Shown here: in pieces, positions 44,112-52,677 of the stretch
Numbering within the stretch: the first letter of the stretch is position 1
How the letters are laid out: each line of letters starts with the position of its first letter
NCBI GenBank assembly: GCA_051985675.1
Contig: JBPYFJ010000139.1
Coordinates: 62,001 to 126,000, forward strand
DNA length: 64,000 bases
Source of the DNA: JAFAXD01 sp051985675
GTDB taxonomy: Bacteria; Pseudomonadota; Alphaproteobacteria; Rhizobiales; Xanthobacteraceae
Reading direction: 5' to 3'
Translations under genes and position numbers: made by a program
Notes under the pieces: model-generated
What the model was told of the DNA's origin: nothing
Seen by the model: the letters and a program-made list of their open reading frames with translations, nothing else
The model's database searches: none

Positions 44112-45980
44112 ATGTCGCGTCAACACCAGATCAGCAACGTGCTGCGCAAGTTCGCAGCCGTTGCCTTGGTGGCGGGCCTGAGCCTCACTGCCGCGCCCAT
44201 GCTGCTCCCACCGACCGCCACGCCGGCGCTCGCCCAGTACAACGTGGCGGGCGCACCGGTTGCCGACAATGTGCGCGCGGTGCTGTCGCAATACGGCAAC
44301 TTCATCCAGCACCAGACCTACGGCGAGGTCTGGGTCCCATCGGTGACGCCGCAAGGCTGGCACCCCTATCCGGCGTGCCATTGGGTCAATTCCCGGCAGT
44401 ACGGCTGGTACTATGACGACAAGACCCCGTGGGGCGCGATCGTGCATCACTACGGACGCTGGACCAATGACCCGCAGGTCGGCTGGTTCTGGGTTCCGGG
44501 CTCCGAGTTCAGCCCTGGCTGGGTGCTCTGGCGCACCAACCTGCAATGGGTCGGCTGGGCGCCGATGCCGCCGGATGAGCAGATCCAGAATGCCAACCCC
44601 GACCAGTTCAACAGCGCCGACTTCTGGACCTTCATGGAGACTGCGAAGTTCGACAACAACTGCACCGAAACATCGGTCGTTGCCGGTCAGCCCGGCCTCG
44701 CATTAATCCAGCAGACGACGTTTGTGCGCGATGTGAACATCGTCAACGGAATCCTGGTGTACGTGTTGCCGACTTACGTGATCGGCCCGTTCGTGGATAT
44801 CAACATCGACTTCTTTCCGTGGCCGTCGTGGTTCTTCGGCCAGGTCCTGATCGATTGGAACTGGATCTGGAACAACGTCAACGTCGTGATCAACGTCAAC
44901 AACGTGAACTGTCCGCCGGTCGCGCCCAACAAGTTGGTCAAGCCGATCAACAATCCGGTGCCGACGCCCCCGCCCGGTCCGGGTGGCCCGTCCAGCGGCG
45001 GCGGTGGTGGTGGCGGAACGCTGCAGCGATGCCCGGATGGAACGTTGGCCAATGCCTACGGCGCCTGCCCGACGCCAATCACCAATACCTGCGGGCCGAA
45101 TATGACGCCGTTCGGCAATTTCTGCCTGCCGATCTCAACGCCGACGTGCGCGCGCGGCACCACGCCAGTGCGCACTGCGGGCGGCGGCTTCCAATGCCTG
45201 CCGGTCGGCGTCGTGACGTGCCTTAACGGCCACCTCGCGGACGGCAAGTGCGTGCAGGACCCGCCGCCCTGCGGCGCCGGCATGATGCGGATCGCCGGCG
45301 GCGGCTGCGGGCCGATCGTCGTGACCCAACCTAACTGCGGTCCATTCGCGACCAACGTGGGCGGCCGCTGCACGCCGATCAAGACCGGCACCAATGGCGA
45401 GACCGGTGGCGGCGGTGGCACCATCGTCGGCGGCACCGGCGGCTCCAACAATCCGCCCGGCGGACCAACCGGTGGCATTTTCCCGCCGCGCGGGACCGGT
45501 GACGGCAGCAAGGGTGGCGGCGGAACGACAACCGGCGGGAACACGCCGCCGAGCGGACCGGATAACAATCTCTGCCTGAAATGCGGGGATTGCTGCATCC
45601 TCCGCCATCCGCCGTCCCCGGTCGGCGATACCGGTAGCACCGGAAAAACCGGGAATACTGGAACCGGCGGCATCGCCAACACCGGCGGCGGATCCAAGGA
45701 CACCGGCGGAAACATCCCGATCCATCGGATTCCGTCCGGCGTATTCACGCAGTCACAACCGCCCAGCAGTTCCAAACCATCCTACGTGCTTGGCCGAGGC
45801 GGCGGCGGCCTGAACGTGTTCAAGGGCAGCGGACCCACGAGCACCCCGTCCGCGGGAAAAACGAACTTCGGCAACATCTCGTCGTTCCGCAGCTCCCCGG
45901 CGCCGATCCTGCACGCGATGCCCTCCATGGGCGGGGGCGGCGGAATGGGCGGAGGATCAAAAGGTCCGATGATCCGTTAG
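44112..45980 (+). CDS. Exported aromatic-rich protein with Cys-rich, Gly-rich tail
   Basis: This 622-residue paralogue repeats the N-terminal half of the preceding protein almost motif for motif (GEVWVPSVTPQGW, YGWYYDDKTPWG, PGWVLWR, WVGWAPMPP, DWNWIWNN), after a signal peptide. From about residue 280 it diverges: a Pro/Gly hinge, a Cys-rich stretch with spaced pairs (CPDGTLANAYGAC, CGPNMTPFGNFC, CLNGHLADGKC), then a Gly/Thr/Pro-rich tail with a short collagen-like run (GDTGSTGKTGNTG). It lacks the S74-like domain. A matrix or surface structural role is a guess. A hairpin terminator follows. Confidence 0.8.
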   Translation: MSRQHQISNVLRKFAAVALVAGLSLTAAPMLLPPTATPALAQYNVAGAPVADNVRAVLSQYGNFIQHQTYGEVWVPSVTPQGWHPYPACHWVNSRQYGWYYDDKTPWGAIVHHYGRWTNDPQVGWFWVPGSEFSPGWVLWRTNLQWVGWAPMPPDEQIQNANPDQFNSADFWTFMETAKFDNNCTETSVVAGQPGLALIQQTTFVRDVNIVNGILVYVLPTYVIGPFVDINIDFFPWPSWFFGQVLIDWNWIWNNVNVVINVNNVNCPPVAPNKLVKPINNPVPTPPPGPGGPSSGGGGGGGTLQRCPDGTLANAYGACPTPITNTCGPNMTPFGNFCLPISTPTCARGTTPVRTAGGGFQCLPVGVVTCLNGHLADGKCVQDPPPCGAGMMRIAGGGCGPIVVTQPNCGPFATNVGGRCTPIKTGTNGETGGGGGTIVGGTGGSNNPPGGPTGGIFPPRGTGDGSKGGGGTTTGGNTPPSGPDNNLCLKCGDCCILRHPPSPVGDTGSTGKTGNTGTGGIANTGGGSKDTGGNIPIHRIPSGVFTQSQPPSSSKPSYVLGRGGGGLNVFKGSGPTSTPSAGKTNFGNISSFRSSPAPILHAMPSMGGGGGMGGGSKGPMIR

Positions 45981-46005
45981 CCGCAGTCTCCCTCGCTGGC
46001 GCGAT

Positions 46006-46027
46006 GGCCGGGTCCGCCCGGCCTTTT
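46006..46027 (+). terminator. Rho-independent terminator after the exported-protein pair
   Basis: GGCCGGG (46006-46012) and CCCGGCC (46017-46023) form a 7-bp GC stem with a TCCG loop, followed directly by TTTT (46024-46027). It lies 26 bases after the stop of the second exported-protein gene. Confidence 0.85.
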
Positions 46028-46118
46028 CGCTTGTCAGGGAGGACATCGATGCCGTTTCCGTTTGTGTCCGTGTCACCGCTTGCCTTGGCGACCGCGCACC
46101 CATAAATCCATCGGCGTC

Positions 46119-47471
46119 ATGGACGCGCTTTTTGATCAAACCGCGCTCACCGATCTCGCCGATCGCCTGGTTGCCGCGGCACGCCGCGCCGGCGCCGACG
46201 CGGCCGATGCGATTGCCACCCGCGGCATCTCGCAATCGGTCGAAGTCCGCGATGGCACAGTCGAGGAATCGGAGCGCTCCGAAGGCGACGACCTCGGCCT
46301 ACGGGTGTTCGTTGGCCATAAACAGGCGGTCGTTTCGACCAACGACCTGTCCGGCGCGAACGCCGAGGCGCTGGCCGAGCGCGCCGTCGCAATGGCGCGA
46401 GCCACACCCGAGGACCGCTTCGCGGGTCTCGCCGAACCCGAACTGCTCGCCAAAGTCATTCCCAACCTCGACATGCTGGATTCCACGCTGCCCTCGGTGA
46501 AGGCGCTCGAGGATATGGCGCGAACGGCCGAAACGGCTGGGCTTGCGGTGAAGGGTGTGAGCAAGTCGGGCGGCGCGTCGGCGTCAGCCGGGATTGGCGG
46601 CATGGTGCTGGTGACCAGCAGCGGATTTGCGCACGCGTACTTGGGCTCGCGTCACGGCATCGCGATGCAGGCTATTGCCGGCGAAGGTACCGGCATGGAG
46701 CGCGACTACGATTACGCGTCGGCGATTCACGCCGCCGATCTCGAGCAGCCCGAGGCAATCGGACGCGCGGCCGGCGAACGGGCGGCGCGTCGGCTCAACC
46801 CGCGCAAGGTCGCAACCAGGAGGGTGCCCGTCGTATTCGAGCCTCGGGTCGCGGGCTCACTCGTTGGACACCTGGCATCCGCCATCAACGGCGCCGCGAT
46901 CGCTCGCGGTACCAGCTTCCTGAAAGACAAGCTCGGGCAGCAGATCTTCAGACCCGGCATCGACATCATCGACGATCCGCTGCGCAAGCGCGGCCTCGGC
47001 TCGCACCCGTTCGACGCCGAAGGCGTCGCGGGCGAGCGGCGAGCGCTGGTCGAAAACGGTGTATTGAAGACCTGGATCCTCGATTGCGCGACGGCGCGTG
47101 AACTCGGCCTCAAAACCACCGGACATGCCCACCGCGGTGTTTCGACAACGCCCTCGCCGGGACCGTCCAATCTCCACCTCGCGCCGGGCGCGGTGACCGC
47201 CAAGGAACTGATCGAAGACATCGCCGACGGGTTCTACGTTACCGACCTCATCGGGATGGGCGCCAATATGGTGACCGGCGACTACAGCCGCGGCGCGTCG
47301 GGTTTCTGGATCGAGCGCGGCGAGCTGACTTATGCGGTGAGCGAGATCACGATCGCGGGCCATCTTAATGAGATTTTCGCGTCGCTCATGCCCGCCAACG
47401 ATCTCAAATTCCGCTACGGAACCAACGCGCCGACGATCCGGGTTGAGGGACTGACCGTTGCCGGCATCTGA
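46119..47471 (+). CDS. pmbA: TldD/PmbA family protein (PmbA/TldE-like)
   Basis: PmbA/TldE pairs with TldD as a metalloprotease involved in peptide maturation and CcdA degradation in E. coli. The 450-residue product has the N-terminal helical part (ALTDLADRLVAAARRAGADAADAIA), ERSEGDDLGLRVFVGHKQAVVSTN, and the C-terminal domain with GMGANMVTGDYSRGASGFWIERGE, a hallmark of the TldE side. It lacks the HEXXXH zinc motif of TldD, as expected. The start at 46119 (MDALFDQ) is chosen over an in-frame start at 46062. It leads into the lipid A block. Confidence 0.88.
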   Translation: MDALFDQTALTDLADRLVAAARRAGADAADAIATRGISQSVEVRDGTVEESERSEGDDLGLRVFVGHKQAVVSTNDLSGANAEALAERAVAMARATPEDRFAGLAEPELLAKVIPNLDMLDSTLPSVKALEDMARTAETAGLAVKGVSKSGGASASAGIGGMVLVTSSGFAHAYLGSRHGIAMQAIAGEGTGMERDYDYASAIHAADLEQPEAIGRAAGERAARRLNPRKVATRRVPVVFEPRVAGSLVGHLASAINGAAIARGTSFLKDKLGQQIFRPGIDIIDDPLRKRGLGSHPFDAEGVAGERRALVENGVLKTWILDCATARELGLKTTGHAHRGVSTTPSPGPSNLHLAPGAVTAKELIEDIADGFYVTDLIGMGANMVTGDYSRGASGFWIERGELTYAVSEITIAGHLNEIFASLMPANDLKFRYGTNAPTIRVEGLTVAGI

Positions 47472-48240
47472 GCGTGCCGAAATCGCTATAGCGCTCGCCC
47501 AGGCCGTGCGCGACGCCGGCGACCTCGCGCTGACAACGTTCAACAGCGCACTCAAGCACTGGACCAAAGGCAAGGATTCCCCGGTGTCGGAGGCCGACAT
47601 TGCGGTTGACCACCTGCTGCGGGATCGCCTGCACAGGATCGCGCCGGACGCCGGCTGGCTGTCCGAGGAGACCGACGACGACCGGTCGCGACTGGACAAG
47701 CGCCGGGTGTGGGTCGTCGACCCCATTGACGGCACGCGCGCCTATATCGCGGGACTTTTGGACTGGACGATATCGGCGGCACTGGTGGAGGATGGCCGCC
47801 CGGTGATTGCCGCCCTGTTCGCCCCCGCCGAGAACGAATTCTTCAGCGCAGTCGTTGCGGAGGGAGCGACGTGCAACGGGCAACGGCTGCGCGCAAGCGA
47901 CGGCCACGGTCTCGAGGGCGCGCGCATCAGCGGGCCGCGACGGATCACCGAGCAGCTTGCCGCCGTGGTCCCAACCGTCATCGCTCTCCCGCGCGTGCAC
48001 TCGCTCGCATTGCGGTTCGCCCGGGTGGCACAAGGGCGACTCGATGCCGCCCTGTCCGGCGCCAACAGCCACGACTGGGACCTTGCGGCGGCCGACCTTT
48101 TGGTGCACGAAGCTGCCGGGGTACTGACAACATTTGCGGACGAACGCATTGTCTACAATCGCGTGGAGCCGATTCACGGACCGCTGCTGGCTGCCGGACA
48201 GTCGCGGCACCAGGTGCTGCGCGACCTGTTGAACAAGTAG
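47458..48240 (+). CDS. Inositol monophosphatase family protein (CysQ-like), TTG start
   Basis: The 260-residue protein has the metal-binding boxes of the IMPase superfamily: SEADIAVD and WLSEETDDD near residues 43-73, VVDPIDGTRAYIAGL near residue 85, and SHDWDLAAADLLVHEAAG near the C-terminus. In this family it could act on 3'-phosphoadenosine phosphates or on inositol phosphates; the call stays at superfamily level. The start is a TTG at 47458 overlapping the pmbA end by 14 bases, with GAGGG 8 bases upstream. Confidence 0.88.
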   Translation: MPASERAEIAIALAQAVRDAGDLALTTFNSALKHWTKGKDSPVSEADIAVDHLLRDRLHRIAPDAGWLSEETDDDRSRLDKRRVWVVDPIDGTRAYIAGLLDWTISAALVEDGRPVIAALFAPAENEFFSAVVAEGATCNGQRLRASDGHGLEGARISGPRRITEQLAAVVPTVIALPRVHSLALRFARVAQGRLDAALSGANSHDWDLAAADLLVHEAAGVLTTFADERIVYNRVEPIHGPLLAAGQSRHQVLRDLLNK

Positions 48241-48316
48241 CGGGGAGGAATGCGCGACGAACACGGTCGATCATGGGCCGTCCATCCACGCATTACTTTC
48301 TTCTCAGGGGACTCCA

Positions 48317-48568
48317 ATGCCTGCCGAACCCGCAAAGCCGCTGCTGCATCTCGTCTTTGGCGGCGAGTTGGTGAACCTCAACGACATAGAGTTCAAGGAC
48401 CTGTCGAAGCTCGACATCGTCGGCATCTATCCGAACTACGCCACCGCACATGCGGCCTGGAAGGCGAAAGCCCAGCAGACCGTCGATAACGCACTCATGC
48501 GCTATTTCGTCGTCCACATGCACCGGTTGCTCGATCCGGACGAGAACAAGCAATCCGGAGCGCGATGA
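48317..48568 (+). CDS. DUF4170 domain protein
   Basis: The 83-residue protein (MPAEPAKPLLHLVFGGELV) matches the small DUF4170 family found beside waaA in alphaproteobacteria, as I recall it. It contains LHLVFGGELVNLNDIEF, DIVGIYPNYATAHAAWKAKAQQTVDNA and a final YFVVHMHRLLDPD. Function is unknown; its place at the head of the DUF374-waaA-lpxK genes suggests a link to lipid A or envelope metabolism. The stop overlaps the next start (ATGA). Confidence 0.85.
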   Translation: MPAEPAKPLLHLVFGGELVNLNDIEFKDLSKLDIVGIYPNYATAHAAWKAKAQQTVDNALMRYFVVHMHRLLDPDENKQSGAR

Positions 48569-49281
48569 GGCGGAGAATCGTCAGGCGCATTACCCACTCA
48601 CGCGCCTTTCAGAATGCGCTCGGCACCAGCGGGGCCTATTACCTGCGACTGGTGTGGGCAACGTCGCGCGTGATCCTGGAACCGCCGGACGTTTACGAGC
48701 TCATCGAGCCTGATCTGCCGATCATCATCGCGATGTGGCACGGCCAGCATTTCATGCTGCCGTTCCTGCAGCAGGACCATCCCAGCCACCGCGCCAAGGT
48801 CTTGATCTCGCGCCACCGCGACGCTGAAATCAACGCGATCGCCGCGGAACGACTTGGCATCGGCACGATCCGGGGGTCCGGCGACCAAGGCGTGCGATTC
48901 GACCGCAAAGGCGGGGTCGGCGCCTTCGTGGCGATGCTCGATGCGCTCAGGGAGGGCTACACGGTGGCGATGACGGCGGACATCCCGAAGATCGCGCGGG
49001 TTGCCGGCGAAGGGATTGTCCGGCTCGCCGCCCTGTCCGGACGCCCGCTTGTCTCGATAGCGTTGGCAACCAGCCGCCGGATCGAGCTCAAGACCTGGGA
49101 TCATGCAGTGCTGAACTTGCCGTTCAGCCGCCTGGCGATCGTCGGCGGGCCGCTCATCCGGGTTCCACCCGAAGCCGATGCGGCAGCTCTGGAACAGTAC
49201 CGAATCCAGCTCGAGGCCGATCTCAACGCGGTCACCAAACGGGCCTATGCGATCGTCGACGGGGGCGGAGCCAAGCAATGA
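48565..49281 (+). CDS. DUF374 lysophospholipid acyltransferase family protein
   Basis: The 238-residue product belongs to DUF374 in the lysophospholipid acyltransferase superfamily. It shows IIIAMWHGQHFMLPFL with the family histidine near residue 60, SRHRDAEINA, GTIRGSGDQGVRFDRKGG, and AMTADIPKIARVAGEGIVRLA. Such genes lie beside waaA in Hyphomicrobiales and may add an acyl group in lipid A synthesis; this is inferred from position. The start overlaps DUF4170 and the stop overlaps waaA, each by four bases. Confidence 0.87.
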   Translation: MRRRIVRRITHSRAFQNALGTSGAYYLRLVWATSRVILEPPDVYELIEPDLPIIIAMWHGQHFMLPFLQQDHPSHRAKVLISRHRDAEINAIAAERLGIGTIRGSGDQGVRFDRKGGVGAFVAMLDALREGYTVAMTADIPKIARVAGEGIVRLAALSGRPLVSIALATSRRIELKTWDHAVLNLPFSRLAIVGGPLIRVPPEADAAALEQYRIQLEADLNAVTKRAYAIVDGGGAKQ

Positions 49282-50573
49282 GCGACGCGCTGCCGGCCTC
49301 GCTTGCGCTTTATCGGCTCGCCACACAGGTGGCGACGCCGTTCGCCGGCCAGCTCCTGCGCCATCGACTGCGGCGCGGCAAGGAGCATTCCGTTCGCCTT
49401 CCGGAGCGGCGCGGCGAAAGTGAAGTGCCACGGCCGGACGGCGCGCTCGTGTGGGTGCACGGTGCGAGCGTCGGTGAACTCATCGCCGCGGTTCCGCTTA
49501 TCGAGCGCATCCGCGAGCGCGGGCTATCGCTGCTGGTGACGTCCGGAACGGTAACCTCGGCCGGTATCGCCCGTCAGCGGCTGCCACCCGACGTCATCCA
49601 TCAATTCATTCCGCTTGATGTTCCGGGCTTCGTGACGCGCTTCCTCGATCACTGGCGCCCGAGCCTTGCGCTGTTCGTCGAATCCGACCTCTGGCCGAAC
49701 CTCATCACCGCAAGCGAGCGGCGCGGGATTCCGCTGATCCTGGTCAACGGTCGGCTATCGGAACGCTCCTACAAGCGCTGGCAACTGATGCCCGGCCTGA
49801 TCGGCGCACTGCTGCGCTGCTTCGATCTTTGCCTGGTGCGCTCGCGCGACGACGCGAAGCGCTACGGCGATCTCGGTGCCTCACACGTGACGATCGTCGG
49901 AAATCTCAAACTCGACGTTCCACCGCTTCCGGTCGACGGCCGCAAACGCGACGAGCTTGCAAGAGCATTTGCTGGCCGGCCGGTTCTCGCCGCCGCATCG
50001 ACGCATCCGGGCGAAGAGCAAGTCATGATCGACGTGCATCGACGGCTGCGTGCAAACTTTTCGGGCCTGCTGACCCTGATCGTACCCCGCCATCCGGAGC
50101 GCGGCGCCGAGATTGCGACCCTCGTCGCAGGCGCCGGGCTTAAGGCCGCGCTACGCTCGGCGGGCACGCTGCCCGACGCTGCAACGGATGTCTATGTGTG
50201 CGACACGGTCGGCGAGCTCGGCGTGATCTATCGACTAGCGCCGATCGTGTTCATGGGTGGTTCGCTGATCGCCCACGGCGGGCAGAATCCGATTGAGGCG
50301 ATCAAGCTCGGCGCGGCCATTCTGCACGGCCCGTTCATTTCCAATTTCGCCGAAATCTACGCCGCGCTTGACGGCGCCCGGGGTGCCGATCTCGTTGGCG
50401 ACGGCGATCGCCTCACAACGCAGGCCGGCAATTGGCTCAGAGACGAGGCGGCACGCCGGCGCGTCGTCGCGGCTGGGCAAAAGACTGTCGAGTCCCTGGG
50501 CGGCGCGCTCGAGCGCACGCTTGTCGCGCTCGATCCTTATCTCCTGCAGCTTCGCATGGAAGATCATGCGTGA
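49278..50573 (+). CDS. waaA: 3-deoxy-D-manno-octulosonic acid transferase WaaA
   Basis: WaaA (KdtA) adds Kdo to the lipid A precursor. The 431-residue protein has an N-terminal membrane-associated helix, WVHGASVGELIAAVPLIERI near residue 55, TSGTVTSAGIARQRLP, ALFVESDLWPNLI, and a C-terminal GT-B half (PVLAAASTHPGEEQVMIDVHRRLR, VFMGGSLIAHGGQNPIEAIKLG). These are standard. The stop overlaps the lpxK start by eight bases. Confidence 0.96.
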   Translation: MSDALPASLALYRLATQVATPFAGQLLRHRLRRGKEHSVRLPERRGESEVPRPDGALVWVHGASVGELIAAVPLIERIRERGLSLLVTSGTVTSAGIARQRLPPDVIHQFIPLDVPGFVTRFLDHWRPSLALFVESDLWPNLITASERRGIPLILVNGRLSERSYKRWQLMPGLIGALLRCFDLCLVRSRDDAKRYGDLGASHVTIVGNLKLDVPPLPVDGRKRDELARAFAGRPVLAAASTHPGEEQVMIDVHRRLRANFSGLLTLIVPRHPERGAEIATLVAGAGLKAALRSAGTLPDAATDVYVCDTVGELGVIYRLAPIVFMGGSLIAHGGQNPIEAIKLGAAILHGPFISNFAEIYAALDGARGADLVGDGDRLTTQAGNWLRDEAARRRVVAAGQKTVESLGGALERTLVALDPYLLQLRMEDHA

Positions 50574-51561
50574 GCCGCGCTTCTGGCGTCAGCCTGGTGC
50601 GCCGGGGCGACTGCTTGCTCCGCTGGCCGCGATCTATGGCGCGATAGCCGGCGCGCGCATGGCGCACGCTGGTACGCACGCGGGCGTTCCGGTGATTTGC
50701 GTCGGAAATTTTACGGTCGGCGGCGCGGGCAAGACACCGAGTGCCATCGCAATTGCGAAACTGCTGATGGCGCAAGGCTTGCAGCCGTTCTTCCTCACGC
50801 GCGGTTACGGCGGCACACTCGCCGGCCCAGTGCGCGTTGCGCCGCCGCACCGGGCCGCCGACGTCGGTGATGAACCGTTGCTGCTCGCCGCCATCGCGCC
50901 GACCATCGTGGCGCGCGACCGGGTCCGCGGCGCCGCCGCTGCGATCTCGGGCGGCGCGAACGTGATCGTCATGGACGACGGATTTCAGAACCCATCGCTC
51001 GCCAAGAACCTTTCGCTGGTCGTGCTCGACGGCGAATACGGCGTCGGCAACGGGCTGGTATTCCCGGCCGGACCGTTGCGGGCGCCACTCGAGGTCCAGT
51101 TGGAGCATACCGGAGCGTTGCTGGTGCTTGGGAACGAACAAGGTTCAGCGCGCGACGTGATCGCGCGCGCGCGGGCGCGTGGACTGCCGATCCTGCGCGG
51201 GGCGTTAGTGCCCGATCCGGCAGTTGTCGCGGCGCTCGCCGGCCGCAAGATGCTGGCGTTCGCGGGGATAGCCTACCCGGAGAAATTCTTTGCAACATTG
51301 GCCGCTGCCGGGATCGCGGCGCCGGTGACGCGCAGCTTTCCGGATCACCACATGTTCACGCGCGCCGAGGCCGAGGGTTTGTTCGAGATCGCCGAGCGCC
51401 ACGGGCTCGGCCTGGTGACGACCGAAAAGGATCTCGTGCGCATGCGGGGCGACGCAGAGACGACAGCCCTTGCGGACAAAACGAGTGCGCTGCCTGTGCG
51501 GCTCGGCATCGAGAACGAAGACTCAATCAAGACGTTGCTGCGGACGGCCGTGGCCGCGTAA
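50566..51561 (+). CDS. lpxK: Tetraacyldisaccharide 4'-kinase LpxK
   Basis: LpxK phosphorylates the 4' position of tetraacyldisaccharide 1-phosphate to give lipid IVA. The 331-residue protein has a hydrophobic N-terminus (LLAPLAAIYGAIAGARM), a P-loop CVGNFTVGGAGKTPSAIAIAK near residue 45, FLTRGYGGTLAGPVRV, VMDDGFQNPSLAKNLSL, and FAGIAYPEKFFATLAAAG. All are diagnostic. The ATG at 50566 lies inside the end of waaA; the earlier open frame from 50293 is a shadow. Confidence 0.96.
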   Translation: MREPRFWRQPGAPGRLLAPLAAIYGAIAGARMAHAGTHAGVPVICVGNFTVGGAGKTPSAIAIAKLLMAQGLQPFFLTRGYGGTLAGPVRVAPPHRAADVGDEPLLLAAIAPTIVARDRVRGAAAAISGGANVIVMDDGFQNPSLAKNLSLVVLDGEYGVGNGLVFPAGPLRAPLEVQLEHTGALLVLGNEQGSARDVIARARARGLPILRGALVPDPAVVAALAGRKMLAFAGIAYPEKFFATLAAAGIAAPVTRSFPDHHMFTRAEAEGLFEIAERHGLGLVTTEKDLVRMRGDAETTALADKTSALPVRLGIENEDSIKTLLRTAVAA

Positions 51562-51613
51562 GGTCCGCCACCCCCGCCCGAATAGATGGTGCCGCCGGAT
51601 CGAAAGCGCACAC

Positions 51614-52675
51614 ATGCAAATCCTGGTTCTTCCCGGCGACGGCATTGGCCCGGAAATAACCGCCGCGACGCTCGCCGTGCTGCGCGCGACGTCGCGGCGC
51701 TTCAATCTCGGGCTCGTGCTCGAGGAGGACGTCGTCGGCCACGAGAGCCTGCGCCGGCACGCCACCACGGTCAGGCCGGATGTCCTGGCCGCGGCGCGCA
51801 AAGCCGACGGCCTGATCCTCGGCCCGACCGCCACCGCCGACTTCAAGGACGCGGCGCATGGGGAAATCAATCCGTCGATGTTCTTTCGCAAGAACCTCGA
51901 CCTGTTTGCCAACATTCGCCCGGCCCGCACCTATCCGGGAGTGCCAAATCGTGTCGGGGCGTTCGACCTCGTGGTGGTGCGCGAGAACACGGAGGGGTTC
52001 TACGCCGACCGCAACATGGAACAGGGCAGCGGCGAAATCCTGGTGACGCCGGATGTCGCAATTTCGCTGCGGCGAATCACGCGCGCCTGCTGCAACCGGA
52101 TCGCGCGCACGGCATTCGACCTAGCGGCGCGCCGACGCCGCCATCTCTGCATCGTGCACAAGGCCAACGTCCTCAAGCTCGGCGACGGCCTGTTCCTCGA
52201 GGAATGCCGGAAGGTCGCGACCGAGTTCCCCGGCGTCAGTGTCGATGATTTCATCGTCGACGCCATGATGGCGCATGTGGTACGCGCGCCGCAGCGCTTC
52301 GACGTGATCGTTACCACCAACATGTTCGGCGATATTTTGTCGGACCTCACGGCCGAGTTGTCTGGAAGCCTCGGGCTGGGCGGATCGCTCAACGCCGGCA
52401 GCACGCATGCGATGGCGCAGGCCGCGCACGGATCCGCGCCCGATATTGCCGGGCGTGACGTCGCAAACCCGCTGTCGTTGATCTTGTCGGCGGCACTGCT
52501 GCTGGCGTGGCACGGGCGACGGCGGCAAGCCAAGACATTCGAGACCGCCGCGGCGGCAATCGATGCGGCAGTTGAAGCGACTGTCGCCGCCGGCAAGACC
52601 ACGCCGGACATCGGCGGCAACCTTGGGACACAGGCTGCCGGGGAAGCCGTCGCGGCGCGGATTCGCGGCACGTAA
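51614..52675 (+). CDS. Isocitrate/isopropylmalate dehydrogenase family protein
   Basis: The 353-residue protein is a decarboxylating beta-hydroxyacid dehydrogenase homologue, with LPGDGIGPEITAATLAVL at the start, VVVRENTEGFYAD (substrate site), IVHKANVLKLGDGLFLEECRKV, VTTNMFGDILSDLTAELSGSLG with metal-binding aspartates, and GSAPDIAGRDVANPLSLIL. It could act on isopropylmalate, tartrate or another hydroxyacid. It is followed by an amidohydrolase and a Bug receptor, so a catabolic role is more likely than leucine synthesis. No close Shine-Dalgarno is seen. Confidence 0.87.
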   Translation: MQILVLPGDGIGPEITAATLAVLRATSRRFNLGLVLEEDVVGHESLRRHATTVRPDVLAAARKADGLILGPTATADFKDAAHGEINPSMFFRKNLDLFANIRPARTYPGVPNRVGAFDLVVVRENTEGFYADRNMEQGSGEILVTPDVAISLRRITRACCNRIARTAFDLAARRRRHLCIVHKANVLKLGDGLFLEECRKVATEFPGVSVDDFIVDAMMAHVVRAPQRFDVIVTTNMFGDILSDLTAELSGSLGLGGSLNAGSTHAMAQAAHGSAPDIAGRDVANPLSLILSAALLLAWHGRRRQAKTFETAAAAIDAAVEATVAAGKTTPDIGGNLGTQAAGEAVAARIRGT

Positions 52676-52677
52676 GC

